Positions 15,123 through 23,958 of a stretch of 64,000 bases of DNA are shown here, piece by piece. Positions within the stretch are counted from its first letter, which is position 1. Each line of letters begins with the position of its first letter. The stretch spans positions 62,001 through 126,000 of the forward strand of contig NZ_QNUH01000007.1 of NCBI RefSeq assembly GCF_003385495.1, written 5' to 3'. The notes beneath the pieces were generated by a model. The model was not told the origin of the DNA. It saw nothing but the letters and a program-made list of their open reading frames with translations, and searched no databases. Source of the DNA: Chryseobacterium elymi (GTDB taxonomy: Bacteria > Bacteroidota > Bacteroidia > Flavobacteriales > Weeksellaceae). The position numbers and the translations under genes were made by a program.

Positions 15123-17717
15123 ATGAACTTAAACCAATATACTGTAAAGTCACAAGAAGCCATCCAGGCAGCCCAGCAGACTGCTATGGAGTTTGGTAAT
15201 CAGAGTATTGAACCACAACATATACTTGAAGGTATTTTTCAGGTAGATGAAAATATTTCGCCTTTCCTGCTAAAAAAATCTGAAGCAGATGCCAATCTGG
15301 TAAGGGAACGGAACAGGGAAAATATAGAGAAGCTTCCAAAAGTTCAGGGAGGAAATATTTACCTTTCGCAATCAGCCAACAAAGTTTTGCTGGACGCCCC
15401 GAATGTTGCCAAAAAAATGGGTGACGAATATGTAACGATTGAGCATCTATGGCTTTCATTACTGGAAACCAGTTCTGAAGTATCCAAAATGCTTAAGGAT
15501 ATGGGGGTAACGAAAAGTCTGTTGGAAGGTGCCATTAAAGAATTAAGAAAAGGAAGCAAAGCTACTTCTGCCAGTTCGGAAGAAACTTATCAGTCCCTAA
15601 ATAAATATGCTAAAAACTTTAACGAATTAGCAGCGGAAGGAAAACTGGATCCGGTAATCGGACGTGATGAAGAAATAAGAAGAGTATTGCAGATCCTTTC
15701 AAGAAGAACAAAAAACAATCCTATCCTTATCGGAGAACCGGGTGTAGGTAAAACAGCCATTGCTGAAGGTATTGCCCACCGTATTATTTCAGGAGATATC
15801 CCTGAAAACCTGATGGACAAAACATTGTATTCTTTAGATATGGGTGCACTAATTGCCGGAGCTAAATACAAAGGTGAATTTGAGGAGCGTTTGAAATCTG
15901 TGGTGAATGAAGTGATCAAGTCTGAAGGACAGATCATTCTTTTCATCGATGAGATCCACACACTGGTAGGAGCCGGAGGCGGTGAAGGCGCTATGGATGC
16001 AGCCAATATCCTGAAACCTGCTTTAGCAAGAGGAGAATTAAGAGCGATCGGTGCTACTACTTTAAATGAATACCAAAAATATTTTGAGAAAGATAAGGCA
16101 TTGGAAAGACGTTTTCAGAAAGTAATGGTAGAAGAACCGGATACGGAATCTGCAATTTCTATTCTTCGTGGGATTAAAGATAAATATGAGGCTCACCATA
16201 AAGTAAGAATTAAAGATGAAGCAATTATTGCTGCGGTGGAAATGTCTCAGAGATATATTTCAGACCGTTTTTTACCGGATAAAGCGATTGACCTTATTGA
16301 TGAAGCTTCAGCTAAATTGAGAATGGAAATCAATTCAAAACCGGAAGAACTGGATGTTTTAGACAGAAAATTAATGCAGCTGGAAATTGAGCTGGCCGCT
16401 ATTTCGAGAGAAGGCAACCAGACTAAAATTGACCATTTAAAAGAAGATATTTCAAAGATTTCTGAGGAAAGGAATGAAATCAATGCCAAGTGGCTGAAAG
16501 AAAAACAAAAATCTGAGGATTTAACGCAGATTAAAAAAGATATTGAATCTCTGAAACTGGAAGCTGAAAAAGCTTCAAGAGCAGGAGACTATGCAAAAGT
16601 AGCAGAAATCCAGTACGGGAAAATCAAGGAAAAGGAAGATGCTTTGCAGAAACTCGAATTAGAGATGCAGAATCATCAGAATGAACTCATTAAAGAGGAA
16701 GTTACATCTGAAAACATCTCTGAAGTGATTGCCAAATGGACGGGAATTCCTGTTACCAAGTTGCTTCAGTCTGAAAGAGAAAAACTTCTGAACCTTGAAA
16801 CTGAACTTCATCACCGGGTGGTAGGTCAGGATGAGGCAATAGGAGCAGTGGCGGATGCCATCAGGAGAAACAGAGCTGGATTAAGTGATGATAAAAAGCC
16901 GATCGGATCCTTTTTATTTTTAGGAACTACCGGCGTCGGTAAAACTGAACTGGCCAAAGCATTAGCAGAATTCCTGTTTGATGATGAAAATAATATGACA
17001 AGGATCGACATGAGTGAATACCAGGAAAGACACAGTGTTTCCAGACTGGTAGGTGCTCCTCCGGGATATGTAGGCTATGATGAAGGCGGACAGCTGACTG
17101 AAGCGGTAAGAAGAAGACCTTATTCTGTGGTTCTTCTGGATGAAATTGAAAAAGCGCATCCTGATGTTTTCAACACACTGCTGCAGGTATTGGATGATGG
17201 ACGTCTGACAGATAATAAAGGACGTGTGGTTAACTTTAAAAATTCAATCATTATCATGACCTCCAATTTGGGTTCACATCTTATTCAGGAGAATTTTGAA
17301 AATATCACTGAGGATAATCAGGATGAGATCGTTGACAAGACAAAAGATGAAGTTTTTGATCTTCTGAAACAGACATTACGTCCTGAATTCCTGAACAGAA
17401 TTGATGAGGTAGTACTGTTCCAGCCTCTAAATAAAAAAGAAATCGGAAAAATTGTTCAGTATCAGCTGAGAGGCTTCAATGAGATGCTAGGCAAACGAAA
17501 CATCATCATGACAGCGACTCAGGATGCGGTAGATTATCTGATGAATAAAGGATACGATCCTTCTTTTGGGGCAAGACCGCTGAAAAGAGTAATTCAGCAG
17601 GAAGTATTAAATAAATTATCAAGAGAGATCCTCGCCGGCAAAGTAAACGACGGAGACAGAATCACTTTAGATTATTTTGAGGAAACAGGATTGGTTTTCA
17701 GACCGACAGATCAGTAA
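15123..17717 (+). CDS. clpB: ClpB, ATP-dependent protein disaggregase
   Basis: This 864-residue Hsp100 chaperone works with DnaK to pull apart protein aggregates. It has the Clp N-domain (MNLNQYTVKSQEAIQAAQ, two repeats), the first AAA+ domain with GEPGVGKT near residue 203 and FIDEIHTLVGAG, a long coiled-coil middle domain (about 400-540), and the second AAA+ domain with GTTGVGKT near residue 600, GAPPGYVGYDEGGQLTEA and the sensor region in GARPLKR. I chose the ATG at 15123 because MNLNQYT is the family N-terminus; an upstream in-frame ATG at 15060 adds an unconserved tail. It stands alone with its own terminator. Confidence 0.97.
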   Translation: MNLNQYTVKSQEAIQAAQQTAMEFGNQSIEPQHILEGIFQVDENISPFLLKKSEADANLVRERNRENIEKLPKVQGGNIYLSQSANKVLLDAPNVAKKMGDEYVTIEHLWLSLLETSSEVSKMLKDMGVTKSLLEGAIKELRKGSKATSASSEETYQSLNKYAKNFNELAAEGKLDPVIGRDEEIRRVLQILSRRTKNNPILIGEPGVGKTAIAEGIAHRIISGDIPENLMDKTLYSLDMGALIAGAKYKGEFEERLKSVVNEVIKSEGQIILFIDEIHTLVGAGGGEGAMDAANILKPALARGELRAIGATTLNEYQKYFEKDKALERRFQKVMVEEPDTESAISILRGIKDKYEAHHKVRIKDEAIIAAVEMSQRYISDRFLPDKAIDLIDEASAKLRMEINSKPEELDVLDRKLMQLEIELAAISREGNQTKIDHLKEDISKISEERNEINAKWLKEKQKSEDLTQIKKDIESLKLEAEKASRAGDYAKVAEIQYGKIKEKEDALQKLELEMQNHQNELIKEEVTSENISEVIAKWTGIPVTKLLQSEREKLLNLETELHHRVVGQDEAIGAVADAIRRNRAGLSDDKKPIGSFLFLGTTGVGKTELAKALAEFLFDDENNMTRIDMSEYQERHSVSRLVGAPPGYVGYDEGGQLTEAVRRRPYSVVLLDEIEKAHPDVFNTLLQVLDDGRLTDNKGRVVNFKNSIIIMTSNLGSHLIQENFENITEDNQDEIVDKTKDEVFDLLKQTLRPEFLNRIDEVVLFQPLNKKEIGKIVQYQLRGFNEMLGKRNIIMTATQDAVDYLMNKGYDPSFGARPLKRVIQQEVLNKLSREILAGKVNDGDRITLDYFEETGLVFRPTDQ

Positions 17718-17749
17718 GTAGTTTTTTTCATATATATTATTTTTGTAAG

Positions 17750-17788
17750 TAAGTGGTGCAGCCCAATCTGCATCACTTATTTTTTTTT
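17750..17788 (+). terminator. clpB terminator
   Basis: A 12-bp stem (17750-17761 with 17768-17779, one G-U pair) with a 6-nt loop is followed by nine T. Confidence 0.85.
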
Positions 17789-17867
17789 ACTGTATTTTTA
17801 TCAAAATCATGTGAAATATCAGTATATTTATCATTCAAAATAAATCACTAACTAAAACAAAATCAGT

Positions 17868-18044
17868 ATGAAAAAGTTAAAAAGAAGTTCATTGAAAATT
17901 ATTTTAGGGGGAAAAATTGATTGCCGTTGCAATATATTGATTTACCCTGATGGCTCTACGAGCGGAACGTGTGCTACGGAAAGATGCTCACAGATCAACA
18001 TCAATTGCGGACAGGCTGAATGCAGGCCTTCACTTATTGACTAA
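17868..18044 (+). CDS. Cys-rich peptide with double-glycine-type leader (bacteriocin-like)
   Basis: A 58-codon reading frame starts MKKLKRSSLKIILGGKID. The basic amphipathic leader ending in GG at residues 14-15 resembles precursors cleaved by peptidase-containing ABC exporters, and the next gene has a related leader. The remaining 43 residues hold six Cys (19, 21, 35, 40, 47, 52) and end ECRPSLID. Flavobacteria encode many such small 'bacteriocin-like' peptides of unknown role. No modification enzyme or exporter is nearby. The frame is too short to be certain, but the leader similarity to its neighbour makes chance unlikely. Confidence 0.7.
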   Translation: MKKLKRSSLKIILGGKIDCRCNILIYPDGSTSGTCATERCSQININCGQAECRPSLID

Positions 18045-18061
18045 CCTCTAAAAACGATGGT

Positions 18062-18214
18062 ATGAAAAAGTTAAGAAGAAATGATCTGAAGAGAATCAGT
18101 GGTGGCGTATCGACTAGTCTCACAGAATGCGATATCGATATGAACTGCCCTACGGGACTTTGTTGTTCAACAGGATATATCTGCAGAGATCCCAAAAGAT
18201 ATCCCTGTATGTAG
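18062..18214 (+). CDS. Cys-rich peptide with double-glycine leader (bacteriocin-like)
   Basis: A 50-codon frame starts MKKLRRNDLKRISGGVSTSL. The leader KKLRRNDLKRISGG has a GG cleavage site at residues 14-15, the same position as in the preceding peptide. The 35-residue core carries six Cys (23, 29, 34, 35, 41, 49) with the order C-x5-C-x4-CC-x5-C-x7-C, which resembles disulfide-rich knot peptides. It starts 17 bp after the previous peptide and a strong terminator follows, so the two form one small transcription unit. Biological role unknown. Confidence 0.75.
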   Translation: MKKLRRNDLKRISGGVSTSLTECDIDMNCPTGLCCSTGYICRDPKRYPCM

Positions 18215-18225
18215 ATTTAGTTATA

Positions 18226-18255
18226 AGCCGGAGATTTTTACTCCGGCTTTTTTTT
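18226..18255 (+). terminator. Terminator of the two-peptide unit
   Basis: A perfect 8-bp stem AGCCGGAG / CTCCGGCT (18226-18233, 18241-18248) with a 7-nt loop is followed by a run of T. Confidence 0.9.
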
Positions 18256-18486
18256 GCTTTAATCATACTTAATATTTTTCGAGTAATTTAAAAGATATAG
18301 TCTATCAATTTTATATATTAATAAAACAATTAAAATATTTCAATAAAATATATAAATTAACGAATAATATAAACAACCATAAAAATACAATATCAACAAT
18401 AAAAAGTGTTAAAATTTTAAATAATAATCAGATAATACAGATTTTTTATACATTTGCCACACATTCAAACTACAAAAGATAAATTT

Positions 18487-19485
18487 ATGAAAAAAACAGT
18501 TTTAGGAGTATTGATTACTCTTTTTGTTTCGTGTGCTAATGAAACAGAAAATCTCAACACTGAAAATGCAAACACAGACCAACCTGCAATGGCGGATAAA
18601 GGAGCAATTTGCGGCTCTGATGTTGTGAGACAAAAATTTCTTTCAGAAAACCCTGACGCGGCACAGCGTATGTTCAAAATTGAAAACAGCACAGCTGAGT
18701 TTATTGAACAAAAAAAGATGGGGAAAGTTCTCGCCGACGGAAGTGTTGAAATCCCCGTAATCTTTAATGTGCTTTACACCAATACAAGTAACAATATATC
18801 AGATGCAAGAATTAACTCGCAGATTGATGTACTGAACAAAGCTTTTGCTTCGACACACGCCGATGTTTCCAATATTCCTACAGCATTTCAGACAGTGAAC
18901 GCCGGAGATACAAAAATCAAATTCAGACTTGCACAGATCAACAGGAAATCTACAACCAAATCCAGATGGGCTCCTGACGATAAAATGAAAAAAGCAACGT
19001 CCGGAGGAGTAGACGCTACTGATCCCTCCAAATACTTAAACATCTGGGTGGTAGATTATATGCCTTACCAAACCGGATATGTATTAGGCTATGCTACTTT
19101 CCCTGAATCTGCAGGTCTTTGGAATGACGGTGTAGTAATGATGGATGAATACGTAGGTGCAGGGGGACCTATCGCTACTCACAACAAAGGAAGAGTAACA
19201 GTACACGAAGTAGGACACTACCTGAACCTGAGACATATCTGGGGTGATGCTAACTGTGGAAACGATTTCGTTGATGACACTCCACAACAGATCACGCTTC
19301 ACAGAGGAGTTCCTTCTTATCCTAAAATGGAAACATGTGGAGGGGTGTCACGATCTGTGATGTTCATGAATTACATGGATTATTCTGACGAAACTACTTT
19401 ATTCATGTTTACAAAAAACCAGAACGACAGAATGCAGGCATCTATTTCAGCTAACGGACCAAGAGCCGGGTTGAGGATATTATAA
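18487..19485 (+). CDS. M43 (pappalysin-type) zinc metalloprotease lipoprotein, copy 1
   Basis: This 332-residue lipoprotein starts MKKTVLGVLITLFVSCANET with a lipobox cysteine at residue 16. The metzincin site HEVGHYLNLRHIWGD near residue 240 (HExxHxxxxxH) and the Met-turn in FMNYMDY are both intact, so it should be an active zinc peptidase of family M43 (cytophagalysin-like). It lacks the PKD and type IX sorting domains of larger relatives. Acidic residues after the Cys suggest export to the cell surface. I chose the ATG at 18487 over one at 18454, which would spoil the signal peptide. Two paralogues lie 4-5 kb downstream. Confidence 0.9.
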   Translation: MKKTVLGVLITLFVSCANETENLNTENANTDQPAMADKGAICGSDVVRQKFLSENPDAAQRMFKIENSTAEFIEQKKMGKVLADGSVEIPVIFNVLYTNTSNNISDARINSQIDVLNKAFASTHADVSNIPTAFQTVNAGDTKIKFRLAQINRKSTTKSRWAPDDKMKKATSGGVDATDPSKYLNIWVVDYMPYQTGYVLGYATFPESAGLWNDGVVMMDEYVGAGGPIATHNKGRVTVHEVGHYLNLRHIWGDANCGNDFVDDTPQQITLHRGVPSYPKMETCGGVSRSVMFMNYMDYSDETTLFMFTKNQNDRMQASISANGPRAGLRIL

Positions 19486-19508
19486 AACACAATCTTTATA
19501 AAAATACA

Positions 19509-19535
19509 GGCCCCCAAATGATTTGGGGGCCTTAT
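19509..19535 (+). terminator. Terminator after M43 copy 1
   Basis: A perfect 10-bp stem (19509-19518 with 19522-19531) has a 3-nt loop; the T tract after it is weak (TTATTATTTT). Confidence 0.8.
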
Positions 19536-19660
19536 TATTTTACAGCTTATACAGCATCCGTAAAAACACGGAAAATAAACAGGAAAAAACCCATCCATTT
19601 ACCTTGAAATTTTTACGAGATTTGCATTACTAACTAACATTCTTTTATAAAACTAACGTT

Positions 19661-20200
19661 ATGAAAACAAAACCTACTTCAGAAGCCGGAATACTTGAGA
19701 CTGTTTCAGGCACAAACACCATGACTTCAGAGCTTGTCCAGCAATTAATAGGCAACTACAGAAACAATCAGATGCAGGCTGTTAATAAAGAATTGGGGAT
19801 TACCGATTCTCATGCGATATGGTTTGATCTTCCTAAATTGAAAAAGTTTATAGCATGTGTAGAGAATGAAGCAACAAAAGCAAATCCTGGCGTTACTGAA
19901 GAGGATTTAGGCATCAGATTCTATTATGCTGCTTATCCAAAAGCTGAAGACTGGGCCATTATGGAAAGCCATCCTGTAGAAAAAGAATATGCAGAAAGGC
20001 ATACTTTAGTAATGATCCCGACCATGAAAAAAGCAGATGAAACCGGAGAATTGCTTAATTATGATTTTTGCCCGTCTGATTCAGGATCAATATTAGCTAT
20101 GGCCTCAAAAACAGGAAAGCCAGCCGGCACTGAAACTCTTGCAGAAAATCACGGAACACTTTCACCACCACACGATACAAAAATTGAACAATTTCCTTAA
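19661..20200 (+). CDS. Conserved protein of unknown function, first gene of a sensor operon
   Basis: This 179-residue protein has no signal peptide or membrane segment and begins MKTKPTSEAGILETVSGTNT. A recognisable block is HAIWFDLPKLKKFIACVENE with the later GIRFYYAAYP, a layout I have seen in uncharacterised Bacteroidota proteins but cannot name. The C-terminus is low in complexity (HGTLSPPHDTKIEQFP). It starts 29 bp before a membrane protein gene and leads an operon with a histidine kinase and response regulator, so a role in that signalling system is plausible but unproven. Confidence 0.7.
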   Translation: MKTKPTSEAGILETVSGTNTMTSELVQQLIGNYRNNQMQAVNKELGITDSHAIWFDLPKLKKFIACVENEATKANPGVTEEDLGIRFYYAAYPKAEDWAIMESHPVEKEYAERHTLVMIPTMKKADETGELLNYDFCPSDSGSILAMASKTGKPAGTETLAENHGTLSPPHDTKIEQFP

Positions 20201-20229
20201 TTCAATATTTATTTTATCCCACAATAAAC

Positions 20230-20880
20230 ATGACTGATTTTCAGAATATACTTCAGGGGTCTTTAATCTGGGTAGAAGGACTTGCTGCCATAATATCCAT
20301 AATTTACTATAATCGTGGCAATACAGACACATATTGGAAATATTTTTCTTTTTATCTTATTCTTATGTTTTTGTGTGAAGTAATAGGCAAATGGGGACAT
20401 CTGCTTATAGAATATAACAAGCCGAAGTTTTTTAATTACTTTGTAATTCCTATCGAGTTTCTTTTTTTTTACTGGCTCTATGCCGCCAAATCACTGGCAA
20501 GACCAAAACTTTTTTATACCCTATCACTCCTCTATTTACTATCATTTTTACCAAGCGAGATTTTCTTTACCACGAAAAAAATAATTTTCTCTTTCAACTA
20601 TACATTTGGATGCCTTATGTTAATGGTACTGGTTATTATGGAGTATTACAAACAGATTAACTCTTCGGAAATTTTAAACTTCAGCAGAAATAAAATGTTC
20701 TATATTAATCTTGGCGTTACACTGTTCTATATTGGAACCCTGCCATTCTGGACGTTTTTCAGTCTTCTGGCCAAGTATAAAGAATTGTGGGATATGTATT
20801 TCAATTATTTTCTGATATCCGGAATTACAATGTATCTTTTATTTTCAATTTCATTCGTATGGGGAAAACGGAGCTCTTAA
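20230..20880 (+). CDS. Integral membrane protein, about seven helices, unknown function
   Basis: The 216-residue protein is almost entirely hydrophobic, with about seven predicted membrane helices; for example LIWVEGLAAIISIIYY near the start, the FLFFYWLYAA segment, and YFLISGITMYLLFSISF at the end. No known motif was seen. The following kinase gene starts inside its last 22 bases, which indicates translational coupling. It may be the sensing partner of the kinase, which itself has only one short membrane anchor. Confidence 0.7.
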   Translation: MTDFQNILQGSLIWVEGLAAIISIIYYNRGNTDTYWKYFSFYLILMFLCEVIGKWGHLLIEYNKPKFFNYFVIPIEFLFFYWLYAAKSLARPKLFYTLSLLYLLSFLPSEIFFTTKKIIFSFNYTFGCLMLMVLVIMEYYKQINSSEILNFSRNKMFYINLGVTLFYIGTLPFWTFFSLLAKYKELWDMYFNYFLISGITMYLLFSISFVWGKRSS

Positions 20881-21644
20881 TAACGATTATTCTATTCAAC
20901 ATCTTCTTTGTGTTGTTTGTAGCTGCTGTGATGGTATATATCAGAAAATACAAGCAGCGAAAAAGAGAATACATGAATGAAATTGAAATAAAAAATGAAA
21001 TCCACAAACGGGAACTTCTGGCCACACAGCTTGAGATCCAGCAAGCCACCATGCAGCAGATAGGGCGTGAGCTTCATGATAATATTGGCCAGAAACTGAC
21101 GCTTGTGAGTCTCTATACCCAACAACTACTTTATGAAAATCGGGTTCCTGAAGTAAGTGAAAGAATTGACCAGGTTTCCCAAATTATAAATCAGTCGTTA
21201 CAAGACCTCAGGAACCTTTCAAAAACACTGACAGACGATAATATAAACCAAAAGGAAATTGTAACTTTGATTCAGGAAGAAGTAGACAATACCAATGCTT
21301 TCAAAAGATGCCATGTGAGTTTTGAACATAATTTTAAGCAGCTTGATCTTGGGTTTGTCCACAAAAATGTACTTCTCAGGATCATACAGGAATTTATTCA
21401 AAACAGCATCAAGCATGCAAACTGTAAAAATATTTTTATAAACCTGAATACTTCCGAAGACATACTCTGGGAGCTTAATCTCAGGGATGACGGTATTGGA
21501 TTCGACAATACGGAGATAAAGTCCAACGGTATTGGGCTGACCAACATGAAGAACAGAGCAGCCATCATAGGTGCAGATTTCAGTCTTGAAAGTCAGAAAA
21601 ATACAGGAACTACACTCAAAATTATTTTAAAAAAACAGCCATGA
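20859..21644 (+). CDS. Sensor histidine kinase, HisKA_3 type
   Basis: This 261-residue kinase has one N-terminal membrane helix (LLITIILFNIFFVLFVAAVM), a coiled-coil linker rich in Glu and Lys, the HisKA_3 phospho-acceptor His73 in GRELHDNIGQKLT, and a HATPase_c domain (N-box IQNSIKHAN, G1 box LRDDGIGFDN, G2 in NGIGLTNMKNRA). There is no periplasmic sensing domain. I chose the ATG at 20859 because it places the membrane helix at the N-terminus; a frame start at 20787 would run inside the membrane-protein gene. The downstream regulator overlaps by 4 bp (ATGA). Confidence 0.9.
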   Translation: MGKTELLITIILFNIFFVLFVAAVMVYIRKYKQRKREYMNEIEIKNEIHKRELLATQLEIQQATMQQIGRELHDNIGQKLTLVSLYTQQLLYENRVPEVSERIDQVSQIINQSLQDLRNLSKTLTDDNINQKEIVTLIQEEVDNTNAFKRCHVSFEHNFKQLDLGFVHKNVLLRIIQEFIQNSIKHANCKNIFINLNTSEDILWELNLRDDGIGFDNTEIKSNGIGLTNMKNRAAIIGADFSLESQKNTGTTLKIILKKQP

Positions 21645-22282
21645 AAAAAACTATAGTAATTGTTGATGATCACGTATTAATCGCCAAAGCACTGGAGGGG
21701 ATTATTGATAATTTTAATGATTTTGAAGTTATTTATGTTTGTGAGAATGGCAAAGACCTGATCCAGAAGCTTGTAGACAACGGTAAAATACCGGACATTA
21801 TCCTTCTGGACATCAGCATGCCGATTATGGACGGTTTCGAGACTGCTGCCTGGCTTACACAGAATCATCCTGAGATTAAAGTAATGGCACTGAGCATGCA
21901 GGGCGATGATAACAGTGTTATTAAAATGATCAAAAACGGAGCAAAAGGCTACTTATTAAAAAACACACATCCTAAGGATCTGGAAACTGCATTAACAAAA
22001 TTAAATTCTGACGGTTTTTTCTATCCGGAATGGGCTTCAAAAATTATATTTTCCAACCTGAACAAAGATAAGGAAGCAGAGAATGCCGTAAGAATTTCGG
22101 ACCGCGAAAGAGAATTCCTGAAATACACCGTCACCGAGCTGAGCTATAAGGAAATTGCAGACAGAATGTGCTGCAGCCCAAGAACCGTAGAAAGCTACCG
22201 TGATCAGTTATGCGACAAATTAGATCTTAAAACCCGGGTAGGGCTTGCCGTTTTTGCTATTAAAAATGGCTTTGCCAGCTGA
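21641..22282 (+). CDS. Response regulator, NarL/FixJ type
   Basis: The 213-residue protein has a receiver domain (acidic pair at residues 9-10 in VDDH, phospho-acceptor Asp57 in ILLDISMPIMDGFE, Lys in GYLLKNTHP) and a C-terminal LuxR-type helix-turn-helix (TELSYKEIADRMCCSPRTVE). It is the cognate regulator of the overlapping kinase gene. The operon is bracketed by M43 protease genes, with copy 2 starting 259 bp downstream behind a strong promoter, so these proteases are the first candidates for its targets. Confidence 0.93.
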   Translation: MKKTIVIVDDHVLIAKALEGIIDNFNDFEVIYVCENGKDLIQKLVDNGKIPDIILLDISMPIMDGFETAAWLTQNHPEIKVMALSMQGDDNSVIKMIKNGAKGYLLKNTHPKDLETALTKLNSDGFFYPEWASKIIFSNLNKDKEAENAVRISDREREFLKYTVTELSYKEIADRMCCSPRTVESYRDQLCDKLDLKTRVGLAVFAIKNGFAS

Positions 22283-22483
22283 TTAAAAAAAAGAAACAAA
22301 CTTAAAAATATATTCATTTTAAATAATTCGAGTAAATAATATTAATTTAAAGAACTATAAATTGAAAAAAATTGAATAAAAACAATCAGTATAGTTTAAA
22401 TTCAATCAATATCAATAAAACCAAAGAAATACCCAACAAACACTGGCATCCAATATAAATTATTCAATTATTGGTGAAAATAT

Positions 22484-22515
22484 TTTGTATATTAATTTTT
22501 TATAATATAAATTTG
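22484..22515 (+). promoter_or_regulatory. Promoter of M43 protease copy 2
   Basis: TTTG (22484-22487), a 20-nt spacer and TAAATTTG (22508-22515) match the Bacteroidota consensus exactly, 26 bp before the ATG at 22542. Confidence 0.75.
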
Positions 22516-22541
22516 GAGAGCAAACCATTTTAAAATATATT

Positions 22542-23561
22542 ATGAAAAAACTACTATTCGGAGCTCTCGTTCTGGGCTTCATGTCAGCTTGTACCAGTGA
22601 TAATATTTCCAACCAGGAGGATGTATCTCAGGATCCGGGAAATCTTTCAAATGCAATAGCATCAAAAAGAACGTGTCCTTCTGACATCATCAGAGAAAAA
22701 GCACTGAAAAGTGATCCGGCATTAAGAGCAAGATTTGAGGCTAATGAATTACAGTCAGAAAAATTTTCAAGAGACATTATGATGGGTAAAGTGCTTCCGG
22801 ACGGAACGGTAGAAATCCCGGTTGTTTTTAATGTAATTTATAACACTTCTACCCAAAATATTTCTGATGCAAGAATCGCAGAGCAAATTGCAGTATTAAA
22901 TGCAGATTACGCTGCTACTAATTCTGATATCACTAAAATACCTTCAGCATTTCAGCCTTCAGCTGCCGGGAATGTAAAAATCAGTTTTAAGCTGGTAGCA
23001 ACAAACCGTAAACAAAGCACAAAAACAGGATGGAGATCTGATCTGGAAGAAATGAAAAAATCAACTACAGGAGGTATTAACGCAACTGACCCAACCAAAA
23101 ACATGAATATCTGGGTGGTTAATTCTATCCTCGATGAGAATAGTCAGCCCGGGACATTAGGATATGCTTATTATCCTGAATCTGCCGGTCTTTGGTACGA
23201 CGGTCTTGTAATAGGATATCAATACATAGGAAAGACAGGCGCCTCTGCTCCATTCAATTTAGGAAGAACAGTTACGCATGAAGTAGGTCATTATTTAAAT
23301 CTGCCTCACCTTTGGGGATCATCCAATACAGGTTGTCAGACTGATTACTCCAATGACACTCCTGCTTCTCCAGGACCTAACTACGGAACGCCATCATATC
23401 CTTTAAACAGAGTTTGTGGAGGAGTTAGCCGTTCTCAAATGTTCATGAATTATATGGATTATGTAGATGATAAAGCTATGTTCATGTTCTCTGCAAACCA
23501 AAAAACAAGAATGCAGGCAGTAGTAGCTGCAGCTGGTCCAAGAGCAGGACTAAGACAATAA
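22542..23561 (+). CDS. M43 zinc metalloprotease lipoprotein, copy 2
   Basis: This 339-residue lipoprotein has the signal MKKLLFGALVLGFMSACTSD with lipobox cysteine 17 and a C-x-S-D start like flavobacterial surface-lipoprotein export signals. The zinc site HEVGHYLNLPHLWGS and the Met-turn FMNYMDYVDD are intact. It is clearly paralogous to copy 3 (near-identical signal sequence, same DARIAEQIAVLNADYAATNSD-type region and RAGLRQ C-terminus) and more distantly to copy 1. It stands directly downstream of the two-component operon but has its own promoter. Confidence 0.92.
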   Translation: MKKLLFGALVLGFMSACTSDNISNQEDVSQDPGNLSNAIASKRTCPSDIIREKALKSDPALRARFEANELQSEKFSRDIMMGKVLPDGTVEIPVVFNVIYNTSTQNISDARIAEQIAVLNADYAATNSDITKIPSAFQPSAAGNVKISFKLVATNRKQSTKTGWRSDLEEMKKSTTGGINATDPTKNMNIWVVNSILDENSQPGTLGYAYYPESAGLWYDGLVIGYQYIGKTGASAPFNLGRTVTHEVGHYLNLPHLWGSSNTGCQTDYSNDTPASPGPNYGTPSYPLNRVCGGVSRSQMFMNYMDYVDDKAMFMFSANQKTRMQAVVAAAGPRAGLRQ

Positions 23562-23583
23562 ATATCTAATAAACTTAAATAAA

Positions 23584-23622
23584 CTAGCCTGAATTAAAAT
23601 TTAATTCAGGCTAGCTGTTTTT
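23584..23622 (+). terminator. Terminator after M43 copy 2
   Basis: A perfect 14-bp stem (23584-23597 with 23601-23614) is followed shortly by a T tract. Confidence 0.88.
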
Positions 23623-23958
23623 TATAATATTGCGTATTGATCAGAACAAAACGTTTCCAAAATAGCCCATGGGTTAAAGCCACCTCATTGTATATTTTAT
23701 TAATAGCCCAACAATAAATAAAATAATTTATTCAAAATAGGCACAAATTAAAATTACGTTGTATTTTAAAAAAAATAATTCGATTAATTTAGCATTTTAA
23801 CAATTACAAATAAATCAATACTTCATAAAATATAATATGAAATACATAACGATTAAAACTAAATACTGATATATTTCTAATAAAATATCAAAAATATGTT
23901 GCATAGTAATTTCAAATAATATAAATTCACCATCAGAAAATATAGAAAATAACTGCTT
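23623..23958. other. Gene-free AT-rich spacer before M43 copy 3
   Basis: About 335 bp with no convincing reading frame. A degenerate copy of the GGCTAAAGCC repeat (GGGTTAAAGCCAC) lies at 23671-23683. The promoter of copy 3 must lie here, but no clear TTTG/TANNTTTG pair was found. Confidence 0.5.

Noticed and set aside
16826..17159. Overlapping minus-strand frames inside clpB
   Set aside because: Antisense to the strongly conserved second AAA+ domain; no family features.
19628..19645. CTAACTAACATT similar to the sequence at the paaK operator
   Set aside because: Only the left half matches; there is no TGTTAG half, so it is not a second copy of the palindrome.
20787..20858. Extended N-terminus of the HisKA_3 kinase
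   Set aside because: It would overlap the membrane-protein gene by about 90 bp; the ATG at 20859 gives the membrane anchor directly.
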